A stretch of 64,000 nt of DNA. Origin: Mycobacteriales bacterium (lineage in GTDB: Bacteria; Actinomycetota; Actinomycetes; JAFAQI01; DASSKL01). The stretch is from contig DASSKL010000094.1 of assembly GCA_035690485.1 (NCBI GenBank), forward strand, positions 21,757 to 85,756, written 5' to 3'. The first letter of the stretch is position 1; each line of letters opens with the position of its first letter. A program made the translations under genes and the position numbers. Positions 1 through 9,743 of this stretch are shown in pieces. The notes below the pieces were generated by a model that was not told the DNA's origin, did no database searches, and saw only the letters and a program-made list of their open reading frames with translations.

Positions 1-167
1 GGGGTGCCGGACTCGCTGAGGATGCGGTGGATGAAGCCGTAGGAGCGTCCCGTCGACTCCGCGAGGGCGCGGATGCTGTCACCGGTCTCGTAGCGCCTCC
101 GCAGGTCGGTCGCCAGCCGGTTGCGTTCGTCGCCGGTCACCCGGCTGCCCTTCTTCAGGTCCGCCAC
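1..167 (-). CDS. Small helix-turn-helix protein (3' end cut by window edge)
   Basis: The visible 55 residues begin VADLKKGSRVTGDERNRL and continue through SIRALAESTGRSYGFIHRIL, a compact helix-turn-helix of the kind found in short (about 60-75 aa) actinobacterial DNA-binding proteins. The GTG start at 167 is chosen because GGAGG lies 6 nt upstream of it. A possible -10 (GACAAT on the minus strand, 189-194) precedes it. The C-terminus lies outside the window. A role in transcription is inferred from the fold only; no target is known. Confidence 0.8.
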   Translation of the reverse strand, partial: MADLKKGSRVTGDERNRLATDLRRRYETGDSIRALAESTGRSYGFIHRILSESGT

Positions 168-261
168 GGCGTACCTCCGTGTCTCTCGATTGTCCCTATT
201 CGACCCCCTGCAGGGCCATGATCACTCATCCCCCGCACAGGCGCCAACTCACCCCCGGGGA

Positions 262-546
262 TCAGTCGTCCTCGACGACGAGCGTGTCGAGCGTGCCGAG
301 CTTCTGGGTGTCCTCCATGAGCGCGGCGCCCTCGGGGCTGCCCATCGCGGCGCCGAGAGCGTCCGGGCCGTCGAAGTGCAGGACAGCAACGCGGTAGTAA
401 GGGCCGTCACCCTGGGTCTTGTAGGTCTCCGCGCTCTTGAGGCCGGGGAGCTTGCGGGCGAGCGGCATGTGGGTCTGGTGGTAGTGCTTCTCGAAGGCCT
501 CGACGTCGCCCGGCTTGTTCCAGAGGGCGATCAGGCTGATGCTCAT
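262..546 (-). CDS. EthD-family small protein
   Basis: 94 aa starting MSISLIALWNKPGDVEAFEKHY, with the HMPLARKLPG segment typical of EthD/dimeric alpha-beta barrel proteins. The family forms small ferredoxin-like dimers; EthD itself supports an ether-degrading cytochrome P450, but most members have no assigned reaction, and nothing here indicates P450 involvement. AGGAGG lies 7 nt before the ATG. It is divergent from the MFS gene. No signal peptide or membrane segment. Confidence 0.8.
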   Translation of the reverse strand: MSISLIALWNKPGDVEAFEKHYHQTHMPLARKLPGLKSAETYKTQGDGPYYRVAVLHFDGPDALGAAMGSPEGAALMEDTQKLGTLDTLVVEDD

Positions 547-639
547 GCGGACTCCTCCTGGCGTGGTTGATCAGGGACCGCTCGGAGCCTACGGCCGTCG
601 CGACGGAAGGGATCACGCGGTGCCCGCGTTGGTAGGCCT

Positions 640-2037
640 GTGACCGCGACGACCGCCGCCGACCTCGAGGCCGGCGGCAGGGTCCGCGGTTCGATCCTCG
701 ACGCCGGACATCGGCTCGCCACCCTCGGCGCGGTGCTCGTCATCACCGTCGTCGCCGTCGACGCGATGGCCGTGGCCACGATCATGCCGACGACCGTGCG
801 TGACCTGCACGGGCTGCGCTACTACGCCTGGGCGTTCACGGCGTTCTTCATCGCCGACGTGATCGGCATCGTCGACGCGGGCGCTCGCTGCGACCGCCAC
901 GGCCCCGGACGATCGCTCCTCGGCGGCATGGGGCTGTTCGCCGGCGGGCTCGTCATGGCCGGTGCCGCGCCGGTGATGGCGGTCTTCGTCGCCGGCCGCG
1001 CGGTGCAGGGTCTCGGCGCAGGGATGATCGTCGTGGCGCTCTACGTGGTCATGGCGCGGGCCTACGACGAATCCTTGCGCCCCAAGGCGTTCGCGGCCAT
1101 CTCCGCCGCATGGGTGGTGCCCGCGCTGGTCGGCCCGGCGGCGGCCGGCGCCGTCGCGTCGGGGCCCGGCTGGCGCTGGGTTTTCGTGGGCATGCTGCCG
1201 CTGGTGCTCGTCGGGCTGGCGCTGCTCGGGCCGGTGCTGCGCGGCCTGCCTTCGGCCGCCGGCGGCGCCGGGCTGCGGCGCGGAGGGCTCGTCGTCGCCG
1301 TGCTGGTGGCCAGCGGGCTGGCCGCGGTGCAGTACGCCGGCCAGCAGCCGGGATGGTGGTCGATCCCCCTGGTGGTTCTCGGCCTGGCGCTCATGCTGCC
1401 GGCACTGCGCAGGTTTCTCCCCGACGGCACGCTGCGTCTGCGCCGCGGCCTGCCCGCCACGGTGGCGTTGCGCGGCATCCTCGCCGGCGGCTTCTTCGGC
1501 GCCGAGGCCTACCTGCCGCTCGCCCTCACTCGCGTGCACGGCGCCTCGCCGGCGACCGCCGGTCTCCCGCTGACCGTCGGCGCGCTCGGCTGGGCCGCGG
1601 GCTCGTGGGTGCAGGGCCGGGCCAGCGAGGCGGTCCGGCGACGGCTGCTGCCGCTCGGGTTCGCGGTCGTCGCCACCGGCATCGGGCCGCTCGCGCTGGT
1701 GGCCTCGTCGTCGCACGTCACGATGTGGCTGGCGCTCCCCCTGTGGTGCGTCGCCGGTCTCGGCATGGGCCTGGCCATGCCGTCGATCTCGGTGCTGACG
1801 CTGTCCATGTCGCCGGAGCGCGAGCAGGGCGCCAACTCCGCCGCGCTGCAGATCTGCGACGTGACCTGCAGCGTGGTCACGATCGGCGCCGGCGGCGGGC
1901 TGGTCGCCTGGGCACAGAGCGGCGCCATCGGGCTCGGCGCGGCCATCGCTGCGATCGACCTGGCGATGGCCGGCATCGCGGTGCTCGGCGTGCTCGCCAG
2001 CCGACGTGCCGGTCACGCCACCGGAGTCGCCGACTAG
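640..2037 (+). CDS. MFS transporter
   Basis: 465 aa, almost entirely hydrophobic helices, opening with a short cytoplasmic N-terminus and a first membrane segment around residues 28-48. A loop GARCDRHGPGR after the second helix matches the conserved major-facilitator loop 2-3 motif, and RPKAFAAISAAWVVPALVGPAAAG resembles the drug:H+ antiporter motif C region. Length suits a 12-14 helix exporter. Substrate unknown. The start is GTG with no good ribosome site (TAGG lies only 3 nt upstream), so the exact N-terminus is uncertain. Followed 13 nt later by serB. Confidence 0.82.
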   Translation: MTATTAADLEAGGRVRGSILDAGHRLATLGAVLVITVVAVDAMAVATIMPTTVRDLHGLRYYAWAFTAFFIADVIGIVDAGARCDRHGPGRSLLGGMGLFAGGLVMAGAAPVMAVFVAGRAVQGLGAGMIVVALYVVMARAYDESLRPKAFAAISAAWVVPALVGPAAAGAVASGPGWRWVFVGMLPLVLVGLALLGPVLRGLPSAAGGAGLRRGGLVVAVLVASGLAAVQYAGQQPGWWSIPLVVLGLALMLPALRRFLPDGTLRLRRGLPATVALRGILAGGFFGAEAYLPLALTRVHGASPATAGLPLTVGALGWAAGSWVQGRASEAVRRRLLPLGFAVVATGIGPLALVASSSHVTMWLALPLWCVAGLGMGLAMPSISVLTLSMSPEREQGANSAALQICDVTCSVVTIGAGGGLVAWAQSGAIGLGAAIAAIDLAMAGIAVLGVLASRRAGHATGVAD

Positions 2038-2050
2038 CGTCTGGGGAGCC

Positions 2051-3235
2051 ATGCCCGACGACGTCGACGCCCTCTACCTGACCGTCACCGGCGCCGACCA
2101 CCCCGGCGTCACGAGCGGGCTGTTCACGGTCCTGCACGAGCTGGGCGCCACCGTGCTCGAGGTCGAGCAGGTCGTCGTGCGCGACCGGCTGCTCCTCGGC
2201 GTGCTCGTCGCCGCCGACCGCACCACCGACGCGCTGCAGCACGCGCTGGGACCCTGCGCGACGACCCTCGACGTGCAGATCGACGTACGCCGGATCGCCG
2301 CGGCACCCGACCCCGCCCGGGTCGAACGCCACCACGTGACCGTGCTGGCCGAGCAGCTGTCCGCCGGCTCGATCGCGGCCGTCGCCGGCACCCTGGCGCA
2401 GCACGGCGCCAACATCGAACGGATCGAGCGGATCGCGAGCTACCCGGTCACGAGCTACGAGCTGATGGTGGCCGGCGGGGATCCGCAGACCCTGCGCGCG
2501 GCCCTGTCCCTGGTCGCAGCCGCCGAGCAGGTCGACGTCGCCGTGCAGCCCGCGGGCCTGCACCGGCGGGCGAAACGGTTGGTGGTGCTCGACGTCGACT
2601 CGACCCTCGTGCAGGGCGAGGTGATCGAGATGCTCGCGGAGCGGGCGGGCTACGGCGCGCAGGTTGCCGAGGTGACCGCGGCCGCGATGCGCGGGGAGAT
2701 CGACTTCGCGGAGTCGCTGCGGCGCCGGGTGTCGCTACTCGCCGGCCTCGATGCCTCGGTGCTCGACGACGTGCGCGACTCCCTGCGCCTGACCCCGGGC
2801 GCCCGCACACTGGTGCGCACGCTGAAGCGGCTGGGCTGCGTCGTCGGCGTCGTCAGCGGCGGGTTCACGCAGGTCATCGACGGGCTCGTGCAGACGATGG
2901 CTCTCGACTTCGCCGCGGCGAACACGCTCGAGATCGCCGACGGGGCGCTGACCGGTCGGGTGGTCGGCCCGGTGGTCGACCGGGCGAGCAAGGCGCGGGC
3001 GCTGGAGGAGTTCGCCGCGGCGGCCGGCGTACCGCTGGCCCAGACCGTCGCCGTCGGTGACGGCGCGAACGACCTCGACATGCTGGCGGCGGCGGGGCTC
3101 GGGATCGCGTTCAACGCCAAGCCGGTCGTGCGCGAGGCAGCAGACACCGCGGTCAACGTGCCCTACCTCGACGCGATCCTGTTCCTGCTCGGCATCACCC
3201 GCGAGGAGGTCGAGGCCGCCGATGCCGCCGACTAG
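2051..3235 (+). CDS. serB: Phosphoserine phosphatase with N-terminal ACT domains
   Basis: 394 aa. Catalyses the last step of serine synthesis, O-phosphoserine to serine. Two ACT-type regulatory regions occupy about residues 8-80 and 95-165 (YLTVTGADHPGVTSGL and HHVTVLAEQLSAGSIAAVAG). The HAD domain follows: nucleophile motif DVDST at 181-185, and the metal-binding GDGAND loop at 336-341. ATG 2051 is chosen because GGGGAG precedes it and because residues before it look like read-through of the preceding gene. Its stop overlaps the stop of the convergent sufT-like gene by 4 nt. Confidence 0.95.
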   Translation: MPDDVDALYLTVTGADHPGVTSGLFTVLHELGATVLEVEQVVVRDRLLLGVLVAADRTTDALQHALGPCATTLDVQIDVRRIAAAPDPARVERHHVTVLAEQLSAGSIAAVAGTLAQHGANIERIERIASYPVTSYELMVAGGDPQTLRAALSLVAAAEQVDVAVQPAGLHRRAKRLVVLDVDSTLVQGEVIEMLAERAGYGAQVAEVTAAAMRGEIDFAESLRRRVSLLAGLDASVLDDVRDSLRLTPGARTLVRTLKRLGCVVGVVSGGFTQVIDGLVQTMALDFAAANTLEIADGALTGRVVGPVVDRASKARALEEFAAAAGVPLAQTVAVGDGANDLDMLAAAGLGIAFNAKPVVREAADTAVNVPYLDAILFLLGITREEVEAADAAD

Positions 3236-3558
3236 ACGTTGAAGCCCAGAGCGCGGAGCTGCTCGCGGCCGTCGTCGGTGATCTTGTCCGGCCCCCACGG
3301 CGGCATCCAGACCCAGTTGATGACGACCTCGCTGGCCAGGTGGCCGAGCGCGCCGTTGGTCTGGTCCTCGATGACGTCGGTCAGCGGGCAGGCCGCCGAC
3401 GTCAGCGTCATGTCGAGGGTCACCGCGTTGCCGTCGGCGATGTCGACGCCGTAGACCAGGCCGAGGTCGACGACGTTGATGCCGAGCTCGGGGTCGACGA
3501 CGTCGCGCATCGCCTCGGTGACGTCCTCGACGGTCAACGTTTCTGCCATCTCGGTCAT
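3232..3558 (-). CDS. sufT: SufT-like iron-sulfur maturation factor (MIP18/DUF59 family)
   Basis: 108 aa from MTEMAETL. It carries the family signature DPELGINVVDLGLVYGV and the conserved cysteine in SAACPLTDVIEDQ, and ends PWGPDKITDDGREQLRALGFNV as in SUF-linked members. The family helps mature or deliver Fe-S clusters. Last gene of the suf operon; its ATG overlaps the sufU stop (ATGA), so translation is probably coupled. An alternative start 9 nt downstream (MAETL) is possible. Confidence 0.92.
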   Translation of the reverse strand: MTEMAETLTVEDVTEAMRDVVDPELGINVVDLGLVYGVDIADGNAVTLDMTLTSAACPLTDVIEDQTNGALGHLASEVVINWVWMPPWGPDKITDDGREQLRALGFNV

Positions 3559-4004
3559 GCCGAACGCTCCTCGTTCAGGGCCTGTGCGGTCGCGTCCTTC
3601 CAGGCCATCCAGGCCAGCAGGGCGCACTTGACGCGGGCGGGGTACTTCGAGACACCGGTGAACGCGACCGCGTCCTCGAGCACGTCCTCGTCGGGCTCGC
3701 CGGCTCCCTTGGACTGCATCAGCGAGACGAACTCGTCCATGACGGCCATCGCCTCGTCGACGGTCTTGCCGAGGACGAGATCGGTCATCACCGAGGTGGA
3801 GGCCTGGCTGATCGAGCAGCCTTCGCCGTCGTAGGACACGTCGTCGACGCGGTCGCCGGACAGCCGCACCCGCAGGGTCACCTCGTCGCCGCAGGTCGGG
3901 TTGACGTGGTGCACCTCGGCGTCGTACGGCTCCCGCAGCCCCTTGTGGTGCGGGTTGCGGTAGTGATCCAGGATGATCTCCTGGTACATCGAGTCGACGC
4001 TCAT
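3555..4004 (-). CDS. sufU: SufU, zinc-dependent sulfur acceptor for SufS
   Basis: 149 aa. SufU accepts persulfide sulfur from SufS. The zinc-site residues of the family are present: C38 and D40 in PTCGDE, C63 in DGEGCSIS, and C127 in ARVKCALL. The insert between the second and third cysteines, longer than in IscU, is typical of SufU. Start overlaps the sufS stop by ATGA and its own stop overlaps sufT, so the three genes are translated as a coupled unit. Confidence 0.95.
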   Translation of the reverse strand: MSVDSMYQEIILDHYRNPHHKGLREPYDAEVHHVNPTCGDEVTLRVRLSGDRVDDVSYDGEGCSISQASTSVMTDLVLGKTVDEAMAVMDEFVSLMQSKGAGEPDEDVLEDAVAFTGVSKYPARVKCALLAWMAWKDATAQALNEERSA

Positions 4005-5254
4005 GCCACCCCTCGCGCGAAGAACTTCTTCACCTGGTGCAACCCGGCGACCAGGGCGTCGATTTCCTGCGTCGTCGTGTAGAGGTGCACGGAGGCGCGA
4101 GTCGTCGCGGGCACGCCGTAGCGCACGCAGGTGGGCCGCGCGCAGTGGTGGCCGACGCGGACGGCGATGCCGTGCTCGTCGAGCACCTGTCCGACATCGT
4201 GCGGGTGCAGGTCACCCAGCACGAACGACACGATGCCGCCGCGGTCGACGGGCTCGGTCGGCCCGATGACGCGCAGGCCGTCGACCGCCTGCAACGCGTC
4301 GAGCATGTACGCCGTGAGCGCGTGCTCGTGCGCGGCGATCGCGTCCATGCCGATGTCGTCGAGGTATCGGATCGCCGCCCCCAGCCCGACGGCCTGGGCG
4401 ATCGGCGGGGTGCCGGCCTCGAACTTGTGCGGCGGCTCCGCGTAGGTCGAGCCGGTCATCGCGACTTCCTCGATCATCTCCCCGCCGCCGAGGAACGGCG
4501 GCAGCTCCTCGAGCAAGGACAGCCTGGCCCAGAGCACCCCGACCCCGGTCGGGCCGAGCATCTTGTGGCCGGTGCAGCCGAGGAAGTCGACCCCGAGCGC
4601 CTGCACGTCGACGGCCAGGTGGGGTGCCGACTGCGCCGCGTCGAGGAACACCAGGGCACCCACCTGGCGGGCCCGGCGCACGATGACGTCGACCGGGTTG
4701 ATCGTGCCGAGGATGTTGCTCATGTGCACGAACGACACGATCTTGGTGCGCTCGGTGAGCAGCGTGTCGAGATCGGTGAGGTCGAGCCGGCCGTCGTCGG
4801 TCAGCGGGAACCACTTCAGCGTCGCGCCGGTGCGCTGGCAGAGGAGCTGCCAGGGGACGATGTTGGAGTGGTGCTCCATCTCGGTGACCAGCACCTCGTC
4901 GCCGGGGCCGACGCGACCGGCGTCGCCGAGCACGCGCGCGACGAGGTTGATGCCCTCGGTGATGTTCTTGGTGAAGACGATCTCGCGCTCGTCGGCCGCG
5001 TGCAGGAAACCCGCGACGCTGCGGCGCGCGTCCTCATAGGCCTCGGTCGCCTCCGCGCCGAGCGTGTGGATCGCCCGCGCGACGTTGGCGTTGTGCTGCT
5101 CGTAGAACTCCCGCACGGTGTCGATGACGACCTGCGGCTTCTGCGAGGTGTTGGAGCTGTCGAGGTAGACCAGCGGGCGACCGTTCGGTAGCACCCTCGA
5201 CAGGATCGGGAAGTCCTTGCGAATGCGCTCGACGTCGTAGGCCGTAGCGCTCAT
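4001..5254 (-). CDS. sufS: Cysteine desulfurase SufS
   Basis: 417 aa PLP enzyme that takes sulfur from cysteine to form a persulfide. The PLP lysine is K231 in CTGHKMLGPTG, and the catalytic cysteine is C371 in the class II motif RVGHHCARP; an extra cysteine at 376 follows. ATG 5254 fits the family N-terminus (YDVERIRKDFPIL) and overlaps the sufC stop. Cytoplasmic, working with SufU and the SufBCD scaffold encoded upstream. Confidence 0.96.
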   Translation of the reverse strand: MSATAYDVERIRKDFPILSRVLPNGRPLVYLDSSNTSQKPQVVIDTVREFYEQHNANVARAIHTLGAEATEAYEDARRSVAGFLHAADEREIVFTKNITEGINLVARVLGDAGRVGPGDEVLVTEMEHHSNIVPWQLLCQRTGATLKWFPLTDDGRLDLTDLDTLLTERTKIVSFVHMSNILGTINPVDVIVRRARQVGALVFLDAAQSAPHLAVDVQALGVDFLGCTGHKMLGPTGVGVLWARLSLLEELPPFLGGGEMIEEVAMTGSTYAEPPHKFEAGTPPIAQAVGLGAAIRYLDDIGMDAIAAHEHALTAYMLDALQAVDGLRVIGPTEPVDRGGIVSFVLGDLHPHDVGQVLDEHGIAVRVGHHCARPTCVRYGVPATTRASVHLYTTTQEIDALVAGLHQVKKFFARGVA

Positions 5255-6072
5255 CGACCCGGTCCCCCGGCGCCGGGCAGGACGCCGGCCTCCACGCCGG
5301 GCTGCTCGGCGCCGTTGATCGCCGCCGGACCGGCGCCCTTGACCCAATGGTCATAGCCCTCGGCCTCGAGCCGGTTGGCAAGCTCCGGGCCGCCCTCCTC
5401 GACGAACCGGCCGCTGACGAACACGTGCACGTAGTCGGGCCGGATGTAGCGCAGGATGCGGGTGTAGTGGGTGATCAGCAGGGTGCCGGTCTGCCCGGCC
5501 TCGCGCACCCGGTTGACGCCCTCGGAGACGACCTTCAGTGCGTCGATGTCGAGACCGGAGTCGGTCTCGTCGAGGATGGCGATCTTCGGCTTGAGCAGCT
5601 CGAGCTGCAGCACCTCGTGGCGCTTCTTCTCACCACCGGAGAAGCCCTCGTTGACGTTGCGGTTCTTGAAGGCCTTGTCCATCTGCAGCTGCGCCATCGC
5701 CTCGTCGACCTCCTTGACGAAGGTCCGCAGCTTCGGCGCCTCGCCCCGGATCGCCGTGACCGACGTGCGCAAGAAGTTGGAGACCGTGACGCCGGGCACC
5801 TCGACGGGGTACTGCATCGCGAGGAACAGGCCGGCCCGCGCTCGCTCGTCGACGGTCATGGCGAGGACGTCCTCGCCGTCGAGCAGGATCTCGCCGCTGG
5901 TCACGGTGTACTTGGGGTGACCGGCGATGGAGTAGGCGAGCGTCGACTTGCCGGAGCCGTTGGGCCCCATGATCGCGTGCGTCTCCCCCTGCTTCACGGT
6001 CAGGTCGACGCCACGGAGGATCTCCTTGTCGTCGACGGAGACGTGCAGGTCGCGGATCTCGAGCGTGGCCAT
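5251..6072 (-). CDS. sufC: Fe-S assembly ATPase SufC
   Basis: 273 aa ABC-type ATPase that drives conformational change of the SufB-SufD scaffold. Walker A GPNGSGKST at 36-44, signature FSGGEKKR, and Walker B AILDETDSGLD are all intact. The C-terminus (about 20-25 residues after DHWVKGAG, rich in Gly, Pro and Ala) is longer than the usual 245-255 aa SufC and looks like a flexible tail. The stop overlaps the sufS start. Confidence 0.96.
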   Translation of the reverse strand: MATLEIRDLHVSVDDKEILRGVDLTVKQGETHAIMGPNGSGKSTLAYSIAGHPKYTVTSGEILLDGEDVLAMTVDERARAGLFLAMQYPVEVPGVTVSNFLRTSVTAIRGEAPKLRTFVKEVDEAMAQLQMDKAFKNRNVNEGFSGGEKKRHEVLQLELLKPKIAILDETDSGLDIDALKVVSEGVNRVREAGQTGTLLITHYTRILRYIRPDYVHVFVSGRFVEEGGPELANRLEAEGYDHWVKGAGPAAINGAEQPGVEAGVLPGAGGPGR

Positions 6073-6091
6073 GGGTGTCAGGACTCCAGCT

Positions 6092-6412
6092 TCACAGCGG
6101 TTCGTGGACGGCGACGAGGACGTCGTCGCCGTCCACCTTGACGGGGTAGACGGGCACGGGCCGGGTGGCGGGCAGACCCGTGGGCTTGCCGGTGCGCAGG
6201 TCGAATCGGGAGCCGTGCAGCCAGCACTCGACCGTGCAGTCGTCGACGTCGCCCTCGGAGAGCGGCACGTCCTGGTGGGAGCAGACGTCGTAGATGGCGA
6301 AGAACTCACCGCAGCTCTTGGCGATGCAGACCGGCACGCCGTCGATGTCGACGTGCAGCGCGGCCTCGTCACCCAGGTCGCCGAGGCCGCAGGCACGGGC
6401 GTAGCCGCTCAT
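6092..6412 (-). CDS. Rieske [2Fe-2S] ferredoxin in the suf operon
   Basis: 106 aa soluble Rieske domain. Cluster ligands are visible as C44-x-H46 (VCSHQDV) and C63-x2-H66 (CWLHG), followed by SRFDLRTGKPTGLPA as in ring-hydroxylase-type (NirD/BphF-like) ferredoxins. No membrane anchor. Placed between sufD and sufC, a position common in actinobacterial suf operons, where it may supply electrons or act as a cluster carrier; that role is inferred. ATG overlaps the sufD stop by one base (TGATG). Confidence 0.93.
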   Translation of the reverse strand: MSGYARACGLGDLGDEAALHVDIDGVPVCIAKSCGEFFAIYDVCSHQDVPLSEGDVDDCTVECWLHGSRFDLRTGKPTGLPATRPVPVYPVKVDGDDVLVAVHEPL

Positions 6413-7565
6413 CAGCCCAGCACCCGGCCCAGCTCCTCGTCGACGGCGGCGTCGAGCCGCTCGCGGAACGCCGGGACGTCGATCTGCGCGATGATCTCGG
6501 CGAAGAAGCCGCGGACGACCAGGCGACGCGCCTCGTCGGCGGGGATGCCGCGGGCCTGCAGGTAGAACAGCTGCTCGTCGTCGAAGCGACCGGTGGCGCT
6601 GGCGTGCCCGGCCTGGACGACCTCGCCGGTCTCGATCTCCAGGTTGGGGACGGAGTCGGCGCGGCCGCCGTCGGTCAGCAGCAGGTTGCGGTTGAGCTCG
6701 TAGGAGTCGGTGCCGTCGGCCTCGGCCCGGATGAGCACGTCGCCGATCCAGACGGTGTGCGCCTCGTCGCCCTGCAGCGCGCCCTTGTAGGTGACCCGGG
6801 AGCGGCAGTGCGCCACCGCGTGGTCGACGAACAGCCGGTGCTCCAGGTGCTGCTGCGCGTCGGCGAAGTAGAGGCCGAGCAGCTCCGCGTCGCCGCCGGG
6901 TCCGGCGTACTTCACGGTCTGCGTCAGCCGCACCAGGTCGCCGCCGAGGGTGACCGTGACCTGCCGCAACCGGGCGTCGCGGCCGAGGCAGACGACCTGG
7001 GCACCGGCGTGCACCGCGTCGCTCTCCCAGTCCTGCAGGGAGATCAGCGTCAGCGTCGCGCCGTCGGCGACGTCGATCTCGAGGTTGCCGGCGTAGATCG
7101 CACTGCCCTGGTGGTCGAGCACGACGGTGGCGCCGGCGCTGCGCCCGACGTCGATGCGCAGGTGCCCGAAGGCGGTGCCGCCCTCGCCGCGCAGGGTGAC
7201 GACGGTGGGCTCGGGGTCTGCCGAGCCCGCCGGCACGGTGATGACGGTCGCGGTCTCGAAGGCCGCGTATGCCACTGCGGCGACCCGGTCGGCGGGGACC
7301 AGCACCGTGCCCAGCCGCGGGTCGTCGCGGCCGACGGTGTCGACCTGGGTGCCGGGGGCGGCGGCCACCTCGACGACGACCTTGCCGTCGGCGTGCAGCG
7401 TCGCGGGATCGGTCGCGTGCAGGCCGCGCAGCCGGTCGAGCGGCGTGAAGCGCCACTCCTCCTCGCGACCCGTGGGGACCGGGAAGTCGGCCGGGTCGTG
7501 CGAACGGATGCGTTCCTGGCGGGCGTCGACCGGCTGCGCCGCAGTGATCTGTGCCGATGGGGCCA

Positions 7566-7566
<1 letters not shown>
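6412..7566 (-). CDS. sufD: Fe-S scaffold protein SufD
   Basis: 384 aa beta-helix scaffold partner of SufB. Recognisable by the N-terminal EEEWRFTPLDRLRGL segment (a WR-[FY]-T-L-type motif shared by SufB/D), the central VTYKGALQGDEAHTVWIGDVLIRA stretch and the C-terminal SATGRFDDEQLFYLQARGIPADEARRLVVRGFF. ATG 7566 shares its A with the sufB TGA stop. Needed for iron acquisition on the SufBC2D scaffold in characterised systems. Confidence 0.96.
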
Positions 7567-8971
<1,405 letters not shown>

Positions 8972-8975
<4 letters not shown>

Positions 8976-9673
8976 GCGGAGGTCCTCCCTGCCGTCGGAC
9001 GTGCGGGGGTCAACGGGACGTGCGTGGTGCAAATGCCGTCGCCGTGAGCGATCGTTGCCAAACGCTGAACGTGTACGCCGAGAAGCCGGCCGAACGCCGC
9101 GGTCTCGGCCTCGCACAACTGCGGAAACTCCTCGGCGACGTGCTGCACCGGGCAGTGGTGCTGGCAGATCTGGACGCCGGTGCCGGCGTCGTCGGTGCGC
9201 GCGGCGTAGCCGTCAGCGGCCAGCGCCTCGGCGAGCGCAGCCGGCCGGTCCTCGGCGGCCACGCCGGCGAGCCGATCGCCGTAACGCACCTCGAGCTCGG
9301 CGACGCGGGCCTGGGCGAACCGGGAGACGGCCTCCTCGCCACCGGAGTCGGCGAGGAACCGGAGAGCGGCCGAGGCGATGTCGTCGTAGGCGTTCGGCAT
9401 CGCCGCGTGCCCCGCGTCGGACAGCGCGAACACGCGAGCGGGCCGGCCGCGGCGACGGCCCTTGCGCTCGGCCGGGCGCGCCTCGCGCCCGACGATCGTG
9501 CCTGCGGCGAGCATGGCGTCGAGATGCCGGCGCACCGCGGCGACGGTCAGACCCAGCGCGTCGCTCAGCGCGGCGGCGGTCTGCGGGCCGCGCTCGAAGA
9601 TGAGCCGGGCCACCCGGTCGCGGGTGCGCTGATCGGCGGCGGTGTCCGCAACCGGCGTCTCCACGAATTTCAC
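8972..9673 (-). CDS. sufR: SufR, Fe-S-sensing repressor of the suf operon
   Basis: 233 aa. An N-terminal winged helix-turn-helix (residues about 15-80, [23 protein letters not shown]) is followed by the cluster-binding region with cysteines C170, C174 and C187 (CQHHC then LCEAE). SufR proteins hold an Fe-S cluster and repress suf genes when clusters are plentiful. GTG 9673 is chosen because a -10-like GACAAT lies 6 nt upstream, implying a leaderless message, and because residues further upstream have no family character. First gene of the operon, so it likely autoregulates. Confidence 0.93.
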
Positions 9674-9684
9674 AACGCTATTGT
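9672..9684. promoter_or_regulatory. Candidate SufR operator
   Basis: Perfect inverted repeat ACAA-N5-TTGT covering the sufR GTG and its -10 element. A repressor bound here would block the sufR-suf promoter. The assignment to SufR is inferred from position; actinobacterial SufR is known to bind short inverted repeats at its own promoter. Confidence 0.5.
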
Positions 9685-9709
9685 CGCGTAATTGGTCCGG
9701 CGGACGCAA
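9680..9709 (-). promoter_or_regulatory. sufR/suf operon promoter, probably leaderless
   Basis: On the minus strand TTGCGT (9704-9709) and GACAAT (9680-9685) are spaced 18 nt apart, and the GTG start lies 6 nt after the -10, so transcription should begin at or next to the start codon. Confidence 0.5.
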
Positions 9710-9730
9710 ACCGGCCCCCCGGCGCCGTCC

Positions 9731-9736
9731 TAGACT
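9731..9736 (+). promoter_or_regulatory. -10 element of the ABC transporter, leaderless type
   Basis: TAGACT ends 7 nt before the GTG at 9744 and no Shine-Dalgarno sequence intervenes. No convincing -35 is seen. Confidence 0.45.
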
Positions 9737-9743
9737 CGGCGCC

